From: Oscillospiraceae bacterium | GTDB lineage: Bacteria; Bacillota; Clostridia; Oscillospirales; UBA929 | Assembly: GCA_031265355.1 (NCBI GenBank) | Contig: JAISCT010000047.1 | Location: 62,001-126,000, forward strand | Direction of reading: 5' to 3' | Length of the DNA stretch: 64,000 nucleotides | Shown: positions 1-7,639 of the stretch, one piece after another | Layout of the letters: each line of letters starts with the position of its first letter | Position numbering within the stretch: the stretch's first letter is position 1 | Notes under the pieces: generated by a model | The model's input: the letters and a program-made list of their open reading frames with translations, nothing else | The model's database searches: none | What the model was told of the DNA's origin: nothing | Program-made: the position numbers and the translations under genes

Positions 1-209
1 TTCGCAAGGCCCGTCTCCGTCTTGACCGTCACTTGGATGTCCGCGTTGCCGCTGGCCGCGTATATCTGATCCAAATACATCTCCCGGCAGGTGCGGCTCA
101 TACCCTCGGTGGCAAACAACAGCGCGGCGGACACGGCGATCGAGAACAAAACGAGGAAGAACCTCGCCTTGTTTTCCATCATGTTGCGAACCAGATACCT
201 AAAGATCAT
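1..209 (-). CDS. FtsX-like ABC transporter permease, N-terminal fragment (runs off the window)
   Basis: The reverse strand stays open from an ATG at 209 to the left edge, giving about 69 residues that begin MIFRYLVRNMMENKARFFLV. A short basic, amphipathic start, then one hydrophobic segment (residues about 17-34), then an extracellular-looking stretch is the usual N-terminus of FtsX/MacB/LolC-type permeases. Its start lies 28 nt after the thioesterase stop on the same strand, so it is probably the next gene of the biosynthetic operon, and would most simply help export the peptide or give self-resistance. In-frame alternative starts exist at 215 (GTG) and 227 (ATG), close to a purine-rich GGGGAGGGG. 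The ATPase partner is not in the window. The family call rests on the N-terminus only. Confidence 0.6.
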   Translation of the reverse strand, partial: MIFRYLVRNMMENKARFFLVLFSIAVSAALLFATEGMSRTCREMYLDQIYAASGNADIQVTVKTETGLA

Positions 210-236
210 CTTCACAGTTAGCATCCCCTCCCCATC

Positions 237-1025
237 TCAACCGGCCGCGGGCCGTCTCCGTCCCCATGTCAGCGGCGCGGGCGCGGCGGGGGCGCACGGC
301 GCCCCGTCCGCTGTCTCTCCCCCCGCGAGGGCACTGCGTATCAGTGCGACGATCTCCGGCACATGCTCATAAAAATAGAAATGATCCCCCTCAAACGCGT
401 GGTATCGGCATGCCCTGTCGGTGCACGCCCGCCACCGCAGCATGTCTTCCGCCCGCCCCAAAAACGCCCTGTCCCCCAGCCCGGAGAATACTGTGAGGCC
501 GCAGGGCAGCGGGCGGAGCGGCTCGCTCAGCGCCCTGGTCGCCATCATCCGGTAATCGGCCTTCAAGATAGGGACGATCAGATCCATGAGCTCCTTGTGC
601 CGCACGATCTCTCGCGGCGTCCCGCCCAGAGCGAGCACGCGTTCCATGAACGTCTCGTCCGGCAGCTCATGCAGCGGCGCTCGCCGTGCGGACGGGACCG
701 GCGGCACATTGGCCGACACAAAGACGTGCGCCGGCGGCGGCGCGCCCATCTCCTCCAGCCGAAAACAGACGTCATAGGCCAGCCAGCTCCCCATGCTGTG
801 CCCAAACAGCGCGTAACGGCCCCGGATACGCCGCCGGACGACGGCCCCGACGTCGTCCACGGCCTGCGCGAAGGTGTCGTACAAAGGCTCCGTGAAGCGT
901 CGGCCCCGGCCAGCCAGCTCGATGGGCTCAAAGGCGAGTCCCCGGTCCGTGTGCTTTCGAAAACACGCGTATGCGGACGTCATACCGCCCGCGTGGGGGA
1001 GGCAAAACACCTGCGCCGATCCCAT
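237..1025 (-). CDS. Type II thioesterase of the NRPS/PKS operon
   Basis: This is an alpha/beta hydrolase of about 262 residues, the usual size for external thioesterases that remove stalled or wrong acyl groups from carrier proteins. It shows an N-terminal FCLPHAGG (oxyanion region), the nucleophile elbow GHSMGSWLAYDV and a late GDHFYFYEH carrying the catalytic His, all typical of the GrsT/SrfAD family. ATG codons occur at 1031 and 1025. The second has AGGAG at a proper 6-nt distance and was chosen; the first would overlap its own ribosome site. It follows the flavoprotein gene with a 61-nt gap and precedes the permease. No integrated thioesterase is visible in the three NRPS proteins, so this protein is more likely an editing enzyme than the release enzyme, although release cannot be excluded. 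Confidence 0.9.
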   Translation of the reverse strand: MGSAQVFCLPHAGGMTSAYACFRKHTDRGLAFEPIELAGRGRRFTEPLYDTFAQAVDDVGAVVRRRIRGRYALFGHSMGSWLAYDVCFRLEEMGAPPPAHVFVSANVPPVPSARRAPLHELPDETFMERVLALGGTPREIVRHKELMDLIVPILKADYRMMATRALSEPLRPLPCGLTVFSGLGDRAFLGRAEDMLRWRACTDRACRYHAFEGDHFYFYEHVPEIVALIRSALAGGETADGAPCAPAAPAPLTWGRRRPAAG

Positions 1026-1086
1026 TTCCATCTCCTGACCCTCTCTCTGTGTTTTCTCTTGTCCGCCAAAACAATGGCCCGACCAA

Positions 1087-2190
1087 TCATCCGGGACGCG
1101 CTGCGGTGTTGCCATAGACAAACACCTCCGAAAAGAGCGGAAGGACCGACAGATTCCCCTGCACCAGCAGCTGTCCCTGGGTCATGGCTTTCAAAAAACT
1201 CTCTTCCGATTTGCCGAAGACCTGCATCCACTGCGTCAGCGTCGTTCGGACGCTGAGATCCGCCCGGCTCTCAAGGTCCTCCGTGATCTCCAGCTCTTTG
1301 CCGCGCACGTGGAACACGCACACGCCCGGCGCATCGCCGACGAAAGTAAATTTTACCGTGAAATCCCTGCCCTCGCCGGCACCCCTGAACATCAGCAACA
1401 TCAGGTTCTTAAAGTTTTGCACGCTACCGGGCGGCACCGCTTCGCGGTGTTTCAGCCACCGCGAAGCCAGCTCCAGCGAGCTGATGCGCGCCTTTGTGCC
1501 TATCTCCAAACTCAGATTGTGCGAGAGGATTGTCTTTTCCAGGTCCCCCAGATCCTGTGAGACCCGCCGCGCCGTTTCCACGTCCACGGCGCCCGTCTCC
1601 GCCATCTGCCGCCCGGCGTCCCGGCATGCCTGCAAGACAGACTCTCGCTTCTCCCGAAAGGCGCCCCAGAACAAAAACGCACTCGCATTGCCCCGGTAAA
1701 GTTCCGCTGTCAGCGCGTTTCCCAGCAGGTAGTGCAAATACGCCGACATCTGGGCAAACGCGTGGCTCACATGCCAGGATGCGGACGCAATCACCACCGT
1801 TTTGGGCAGGGGCCCTCGAAACGGCTGGCTGACGGTACCGCCAAAGACGTCCTGACGCGCCTGCAGCGCCGGAAACAGTCGTTCAATGAACCGTTTCAGG
1901 GTGGCGCTGACCATCCCAAAATACACCGGCGTGACCAACACTAGGATGTCGGTCTGCATGAACAGCGGGAAGATCCGCCGCGTCATCTCGTCCGGCAGCA
2001 CGCATCGCCCCACAGAGGGCGTCATACAGCAGGTACAGTCCCGGCAGTCGTCGATGCGAACCGCCGTCAAGTCGATGTCCGTGACCTCGGCGCCGGCGCT
2101 CTGCAATCCCTCGATGAACCGCCCCGCCATCTGCCGCGAGGTACTGAGCAGAAGCTCCCTGGGACTCGACTGCACAACCAACGCTCTCAA
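1087..2190 (-). CDS. Flavodoxin-fold NAD(P)H:FMN reductase fused to an SCP2-like domain
   Basis: The start is a TTG at 2190 that overlaps the TGA stop of the upstream membrane-protein gene (TTGA), indicating translational coupling. The product has about 367 residues. Residues 1-190 look like an iron-sulfur-flavoprotein/FMN-reductase type flavodoxin fold: VVQSSPREL at the phosphate-binding loop, a cysteine cluster CRDCTCC and a nearby GRC, then DILVLVTPVYFGMVSATLKR. The last 110 residues resemble an SCP2 lipid-binding domain, with ITEDLESRADLSVRTT followed by MTQGQLLVQGNLSVLPLF. Reduction of a hydrophobic, carrier-bound or released intermediate is a reasonable inference but is not shown by the sequence. 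The fusion is unusual for an NRPS operon. A longer reading frame upstream only shadows the neighbouring gene. Confidence 0.7.
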   Translation of the reverse strand: MRALVVQSSPRELLLSTSRQMAGRFIEGLQSAGAEVTDIDLTAVRIDDCRDCTCCMTPSVGRCVLPDEMTRRIFPLFMQTDILVLVTPVYFGMVSATLKRFIERLFPALQARQDVFGGTVSQPFRGPLPKTVVIASASWHVSHAFAQMSAYLHYLLGNALTAELYRGNASAFLFWGAFREKRESVLQACRDAGRQMAETGAVDVETARRVSQDLGDLEKTILSHNLSLEIGTKARISSLELASRWLKHREAVPPGSVQNFKNLMLLMFRGAGEGRDFTVKFTFVGDAPGVCVFHVRGKELEITEDLESRADLSVRTTLTQWMQVFGKSEESFLKAMTQGQLLVQGNLSVLPLFSEVFVYGNTAARPG

Positions 2191-2957
2191 CCCGCAGCCG
2201 CCTCCCTCTCCTCCGATGCCGACGCCTGCGCCGCGGCCCGGAAATACTTCCGGCAGCCGAAGCAGTAGAGCGGCCCTGTGACGCCGCCCAGCGTGCCGGC
2301 CACCAGCATCATCAGGCTGTATGACATGCCGGCGATGCTGACCGCTATCTGGCTGATGTAACTCAACACCAACACGATGCACTGCACGCTGGCGACAATG
2401 CCCAGAATGCACTGTTTGCGAGAAAATCGGTTGCTGCGCAGCGCGACGAGGTTTGTGGCCAGGTACCCCACGCCGAACAACCCCCACGTCCAGAGAAAAT
2501 AGGGGTCCAGTGGGAAGTAGTGCGGCGCCGTGATCTCTTCGAGCGTGAATCCCGCGGCGTACTGCTGCAGCATCACCCGGGTGACCTCGACGAAGTGCAC
2601 CCAGTTGGCCGCCCCCAACAAAAGGCCAAAGAGCATACAGATCTTGCTCCAGGTAAGTACGCCCGCGTGCCGTTCATTGCCCTTGCCGACATACACGTTC
2701 AGCGCGACGACCACCGCGATGTTCAGAATGTACAGGACCGCAAACAGCAACCGCCATATGATGTTGATGTACGGACGATGCAGCAGCGTCCCGAACCCCT
2801 CTCCGCCGGCGATGTACATGCCGACCGGGTCCACTGCGATCATCACGGTGACAGTCACATAGAGGAGAGCCACCACGGCCGTCAAGAGACCGCCAAGCCG
2901 CAGAATGCTTCTCTCACTTTGGGTGTACGTCTCTCCAAGAACCGCCTGGTATTTCAT
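2187..2957 (-). CDS. Multi-pass membrane protein of unknown function in the NRPS operon
   Basis: This is a protein of 256 residues with about six hydrophobic segments, for example LGGLLTAVVALLYVTVTVMI, IIWRLLFAVLYILNIAVVVA, ICMLFGLLLGAANWV, FLWTWGLFGVGYLATNLVAL, CILGIVASVQCIVLVLSYI and MLVAGTLGGVTGPLYCFG. The overall look resembles poorly characterised DUF4386-like membrane proteins, but I do not recognise a motif. ATG 2957 was chosen because AAGGAAG lies about 7 nt upstream; the frame is open further but there overlaps the end of the NRPS gene. The stop overlaps the TTG start of the flavoprotein gene. Roles in export, immunity or membrane-located tailoring are all possible. Confidence 0.75.
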   Translation of the reverse strand: MKYQAVLGETYTQSERSILRLGGLLTAVVALLYVTVTVMIAVDPVGMYIAGGEGFGTLLHRPYINIIWRLLFAVLYILNIAVVVALNVYVGKGNERHAGVLTWSKICMLFGLLLGAANWVHFVEVTRVMLQQYAAGFTLEEITAPHYFPLDPYFLWTWGLFGVGYLATNLVALRSNRFSRKQCILGIVASVQCIVLVLSYISQIAVSIAGMSYSLMMLVAGTLGGVTGPLYCFGCRKYFRAAAQASASEEREAAAG

Positions 2958-3013
2958 GCAACTTCTTCCTTTCCCGTCCGGTCTTTCTTTTTTCCGTCCC
3001 ATCCCGCCGCGCG

Positions 3014-6000
3014 TCAGCGCCGTCGGCGCACCGGCGACAGCGCGGCCCGCTCCTCCGACAGGAGCGAACCGACGGTCCGCTGCGGGCACTGCGTGATTTG
3101 CCCGAGCACGGCGACAAAGCGGGCCGCGATTCTGGCCGCCGTGGCGTCCAGAAACAGTGACGTGCTGTACTCAAGCCGCAGCCACAGAGACGTCGGCGTC
3201 TCCACAAAGTTAAACACCAGATCGCACTTGCTCTGGGTGGAGGGCGTAGTAATAATTTCCATTTCTCCCCCGTCGAAAGGGATCGTCCGTTCCCGCTGTG
3301 AGGAGACCAACTGCACCAGCACCGCAACCAGCGGGGTCTCCTCTGCGCGCGGCGGGACCATTGCGCGCAGAATGCTGGAATACGGGCACGTCTGATGGGC
3401 AAACGCCTGCAGCAGGACCTCCCGCACCCCCGCCACCAGAGCGGTAAAATCGTCTTCGGCCCGGAAATGCAGCCTGAGCGGCAGGATGTTGAGGTAGTAG
3501 CCCACCTGGTCAAACAGCTGGACATGATCCCGGCCGCTGACCACCGTACCGAGGACGATGTCCCTCTGCCCCGTGTACTTGTGCATCAGCGCGTACACCG
3601 CCGTCAACAGACCCATAAACAGGGTGCCCCCGTGGGCCTGCGCGAGCGCCCTGAGAGACCGGACCAGCGCGTCGTCCAGAGATACGTCGATACTTCGCCC
3701 CGCGTGCTCCGCCCCGCGCCGGTCCGGAAAATCGGCGTTGAGCGTCAGCACCGGGACGGGCGGCGTCAGCACGCGCGCCCAGTGGCGCTTCAGTTCCTCC
3801 CCGTAGGACCCCTGCAGCCGGTTTCGCAACCACACGGCGTAGTCCGCGTACTGGATCGACAGCGGCGGCAGGTCCGGCGTGCGGCGCGCGCGGCGTGCGC
3901 AGTAGAAGGCCTGCAAATCCCGGCACAGGATCTCCAGGGAGTGTGCGTCGGCGATGATGTGATGCATCACCAGCACAAACAGATGCCGATTCTCGCCGAG
4001 ATACGCCGCCGCGGCCCGGACGGGCCGTTCCGCCTCAAGATCAAACGGTCCGGCCACTTGCGGCAGCAATCTCTCCAGGGCCTCTTCCGCTGCCGCGCCG
4101 TCGAAGTTCAAAACGTCAAAGTCGCCGAAACTGTCGTTGTAGGGCCGCACCCGCTGGGCGGGGACGCCGTCCGCCACGGCGAACTCCGTCCGCAGCGCGT
4201 GGTGCCGCCGGATGAGATCCCGCAGGGCGCCGCGCAACGTCTCCATCTCCATCCGATGGCACAGCAGCGGCAGGACAATGTTCAACGTACCGCCGTCCCG
4301 ATGCAGTTTGACCGTCGTCCAGATGTCCTCCTGCATCGGGGACAACACATAGTACGCGGCCTCGGGCGCGGCCGGGATGTCCTCCGCCGTCCCGCAGGGC
4401 GCCTCCTCGCGGCGGAGTCGGTCCACATACGCCGCAAGCTGCGAGACCACCGGCCGGCGAAACAGTTCGGCCAGCGGGAAATGGATGGAGAAGGCCTTCT
4501 CCACGACCGCGGCCAGGCGGGCGGCGTTTAAGCTGTGGCCGCCCAGATCGAAGAAATCGTCCTCTCGACCCACATCCTCGACCCGCAAGATTTCCGCCAT
4601 CGCCGCGGCGATCCGCTCCTCGGTCTCCGTCTGCGGCGCCGTGGCCGTTCGCCCGGCCGCGGCCGCCAGATCGTCCAATTTTCCCCTGTCCAATTTGCAG
4701 TTGTCCGTGAGCGGCAGCGCGTCCAAAAAGACGATCCGCGCCGGCACCATGTACGGCGGCAGAAAAGCCCCTATCCGCTCTTTGACTGTCTCGGCGTCTC
4801 GCGCGCCGCCGGCGACAAACGCGCAGAGGTATGGGTCGCCCGCCGCGCTCCGTTTGACGACGACCGCCGCATCCTCCGCCCCCGCATGGATCCTGAGCGC
4901 GTGCTCAATCTCCTTGGTCTCAATGCGAAACCCCCTGATTTTGACTTGTCCGTCCGCCCGGCCCAGGTACTCGATCTCCCCGCTCTCCAACCACCGGCCC
5001 AGGTCGCCGGAGTGGTACAGCCGCTTGCCCGCCAGCGCCGTACAGGGAACGAAGCGCTCCGCGGTGAGTGTTTCGTTGCCCACATAGCCACGCGCCAGTC
5101 CCGCCCCGGCCACGCGGATCTCCCCCGTCATGCCAACGTCGCACAGCCGGTCTCCGCACATCACATAGGCATCCAATGTGGGCAGCGGCCGGCCAATGTT
5201 GCTGACCGGACGCAGCGTGTCGGCCGGCGTCAGCTCTTTGTACGTCGTGTGTACGGTCGTCTCCGTGATGCCGTACATGTTGACGACCTTGACCCGCGGG
5301 TGGCGTTCCATAAAGCCGCGCAGTTTGTCCGGCGCCAGCGCCTCTCCGCCGAAGATCAGATACCGCAGGCTGTCGAGGGGCGGCCCTGCCGCCGCCAACA
5401 GGCTGTAGAAGGCGGAGGGCACTTGGTTGAACACCGTGACACCCCGGGCGCGAACGATCTCCGCCACCGTCTGCCCGTCCCGCGCCTCTTCTTTAGAGAT
5501 GACGACCAGCGTCCCGCCAAAGAGCAGCGCGCCAAAGATCTCCCAGACCGAAAAATCGAAGCAGGCCGAGTGGAACATCATCCAGACGTCTCTCTCGGTA
5601 AAATCAAACGGGAAACCTGCGTTGAAGAACAGCCTTACGACCTGCGCGTGCTCCACCATGACGCCTTTGGGCTGCCCGGACGTACCGGAGGTAAAGATGA
5701 CATAGGCCGGATCTTCGGGCCGGGCACCGCCGTCCACGTCCCCAGCTTCACCGGCAAATGTCCCCTCGTCGCGCAGGTCGATCACCGGCGCCACCGTGTC
5801 GAAGGGCGCCGCGGGCCCGTCGGTCAGCACGGCCCGCGCGCCGGCCGTTTCGCACATGTAGGCCAGTCGTCCGGCCGGGTAGTCCGGATCCATCGGAACG
5901 TAGTGGGCCCCCGCCTTCAGCACCGCCAGAAGACCAACAATCAACCGAATCGATTTGGGGCAGCAGAGGCATACCGCGTCCCCCGGTCCGATCCCCATCT

Positions 6001-7537
6001 CGACCAGCTTGCGCGCCAGCCGATTGGCCCGTTTCTCAAGCTGCCCGTAAGAGATCTCTTTGTCCCCGCACACCACGGCCGCGCGGTCGGGGCGGCGGCG
6101 GCACGCGCGCGCAAACAACGTGTGCACACAGACGTCCCGCGGGTAGTCGACGGCGCTGTTTTGCGACCATGAGAGGATCCGGGCCTCCGCCTGCGGGTCG
6201 AGCACCGAGACGGCCCCGACACGCATGTCCGGGGTTCCCGTCACCTGTTCCAGTACCCGGACCAGTTCCGCACCGAGGCGCGTCATCTCCGCCTCGGTGA
6301 ACACCTCGGCGTTGTACTGAAACAGGACCCGCGCCTCTTCAAGGGGCATGACCACCACCGTGAGGCCGTAATTGGTCTGCTCCCGTCCGGTGAGCCGGCC
6401 GACGGCAAAGCCCCGCTCGGCCACGGCGGCCGGATCGTTTTGCACCCTGTCGATCGGATAATTTTCAAAGACCAAGATGGTGTTCACAGCGTCGCGCGCC
6501 AGGCATCCGGCGTTTTGAAGTTCAGTCAGCGAGGTGTATTCAAACGTCTGCCCAATGAGACAGCCGTCGTGCACCGCGCGCAACAACGCAAAAAACGTCA
6601 TGTCCGATCCCTGCGTCTTCACCCGGCAGGGGATGGTGTTGATCAGCAGACCCACGGTCTGGTGGAAATCCTCCCCGCCGCTCCGGCCGGAGGTCACCAC
6701 ACCGAACAGCACGTCGTCGGCCCGGCTGTGACACTGCAGCAGCACACCCCAGACAGCCTGCACCAACATGTTGAGCGTCGTTTCCGCCCGCTGGGCCAAC
6801 ACCTTGGCCCGTTCGGTGAGCGCCCGCCCAAGAGGCACCGCCTTCTCCGCCGCCCGGCAGCGGTATCCGGCGGCGTCCGGCGGCTTGCCAAACAGCGTCA
6901 CATCCGTGTCGTAGCCCTCAAGGTAGGCCCGCCAATGTGCGAGACCCGCTCCACTCCTCGGCAGCAGCCATTTGACAAACCCGTCGAACGCGTTGCGCGT
7001 CCGCTCGTCCAGCGGCCTGTGCTGTCGGATATCCGTGTATATCCGGATGAAATCACCCAGGAGGATGCCGACGCTCCAGCCGTCCAAGATGATGTGGTGC
7101 ATGGTCCATACCAGCTCGAACCGATCCGTCCCCATCTGAAACACGTCCAATTTCAGCAGCGCCTCCCGACCGAGGTCGAAGCCCTTGTCCCGGACCGCCT
7201 CCATGTGCGCTTCCAGTCGACGCTCCTGCGCCGCCTCGGGCAGCGTCGTCAGGTCGAAAAACCCGGCCTTCAGCGCGCGCGTCCGCAGCACCACCTGCAC
7301 GGGCGTCTCCTGCGCATCGGCCGCAAAGAAGGTGCGCAGCACCTCATATTTCCGCCCCAAATGGGCCAGCGTCCCCTCCAACGCCGCCCAATCCAGCGTG
7401 CCCGTCACGGCGATCCGCTTTTGAACAATATACATTCCCTGCCCATACAGCTTGTCACAGGCAAGGATCCCCCGCTGCAGCGGGGTCAGCGGGTAAATCT
7501 TTTCGACGTTGGTCCGCGCTGCGGCGCCGTTGTTCAT
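3014..7537 (-). CDS. NRPS, C-A(Thr)-PCP-C
   Basis: A four-domain synthetase of about 1507 residues. The first condensation domain (about 10-430) begins YPLTPLQRGIL and carries MHHIILDGWS, features of DCL domains that accept a D-residue. This agrees with the epimerase domain ending the preceding protein. The adenylation domain (about 450-960) has VIFTSGTSGQPKGVM. Reading the GrsA positions gives D-F-W-N-I-G-M-V-H, which matches the established threonine code. The usual NGK motif before the final Lys is NCK here. PCP carries LGGHSL. A second condensation domain (about 1060-1490) has HHIIADA, with Ala replacing the usual Gly, and ends the protein with no A, PCP or TE after it. The ATG at 7537 follows GGGAGG. 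The terminal C domain may release or cyclise the peptide, or wait for a partner outside the window. Confidence 0.93.
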   Translation of the reverse strand: MNNGAAARTNVEKIYPLTPLQRGILACDKLYGQGMYIVQKRIAVTGTLDWAALEGTLAHLGRKYEVLRTFFAADAQETPVQVVLRTRALKAGFFDLTTLPEAAQERRLEAHMEAVRDKGFDLGREALLKLDVFQMGTDRFELVWTMHHIILDGWSVGILLGDFIRIYTDIRQHRPLDERTRNAFDGFVKWLLPRSGAGLAHWRAYLEGYDTDVTLFGKPPDAAGYRCRAAEKAVPLGRALTERAKVLAQRAETTLNMLVQAVWGVLLQCHSRADDVLFGVVTSGRSGGEDFHQTVGLLINTIPCRVKTQGSDMTFFALLRAVHDGCLIGQTFEYTSLTELQNAGCLARDAVNTILVFENYPIDRVQNDPAAVAERGFAVGRLTGREQTNYGLTVVVMPLEEARVLFQYNAEVFTEAEMTRLGAELVRVLEQVTGTPDMRVGAVSVLDPQAEARILSWSQNSAVDYPRDVCVHTLFARACRRRPDRAAVVCGDKEISYGQLEKRANRLARKLVEMGIGPGDAVCLCCPKSIRLIVGLLAVLKAGAHYVPMDPDYPAGRLAYMCETAGARAVLTDGPAAPFDTVAPVIDLRDEGTFAGEAGDVDGGARPEDPAYVIFTSGTSGQPKGVMVEHAQVVRLFFNAGFPFDFTERDVWMMFHSACFDFSVWEIFGALLFGGTLVVISKEEARDGQTVAEIVRARGVTVFNQVPSAFYSLLAAAGPPLDSLRYLIFGGEALAPDKLRGFMERHPRVKVVNMYGITETTVHTTYKELTPADTLRPVSNIGRPLPTLDAYVMCGDRLCDVGMTGEIRVAGAGLARGYVGNETLTAERFVPCTALAGKRLYHSGDLGRWLESGEIEYLGRADGQVKIRGFRIETKEIEHALRIHAGAEDAAVVVKRSAAGDPYLCAFVAGGARDAETVKERIGAFLPPYMVPARIVFLDALPLTDNCKLDRGKLDDLAAAAGRTATAPQTETEERIAAAMAEILRVEDVGREDDFFDLGGHSLNAARLAAVVEKAFSIHFPLAELFRRPVVSQLAAYVDRLRREEAPCGTAEDIPAAPEAAYYVLSPMQEDIWTTVKLHRDGGTLNIVLPLLCHRMEMETLRGALRDLIRRHHALRTEFAVADGVPAQRVRPYNDSFGDFDVLNFDGAAAEEALERLLPQVAGPFDLEAERPVRAAAAYLGENRHLFVLVMHHIIADAHSLEILCRDLQAFYCARRARRTPDLPPLSIQYADYAVWLRNRLQGSYGEELKRHWARVLTPPVPVLTLNADFPDRRGAEHAGRSIDVSLDDALVRSLRALAQAHGGTLFMGLLTAVYALMHKYTGQRDIVLGTVVSGRDHVQLFDQVGYYLNILPLRLHFRAEDDFTALVAGVREVLLQAFAHQTCPYSSILRAMVPPRAEETPLVAVLVQLVSSQRERTIPFDGGEMEIITTPSTQSKCDLVFNFVETPTSLWLRLEYSTSLFLDATAARIAARFVAVLGQITQCPQRTVGSLLSEERAALSPVRRRR

Positions 7538-7576
7538 GTGCCTCCCTACCCTTCCGCCATCCCGGCGTTTAGTACC

Positions 7577-7638
7577 TTGTTGCCGCGAAGCGGCAACAAA
7601 AACAAGAATTTGGGTTGTGGGTTGCAGGTGCAACCCAC
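7577..7638 (-). repeat. Two perfect hairpins between NRPS genes
   Basis: Two independent perfect inverted repeats fill the gap between the NRPS stop at 7640 and the next NRPS start at 7537. One has 10-bp arms at 7617-7626 and 7629-7638 with a 2-nt spacer and begins directly after the stop codon. The other has 10-bp arms at 7577-7586 and 7590-7599 with a 3-nt loop. In the mRNA neither is followed by a clean U-run, so they look more like processing or stability elements than terminators, although partial attenuation is possible. Confidence 0.8.
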
Positions 7639-7639
7639 G

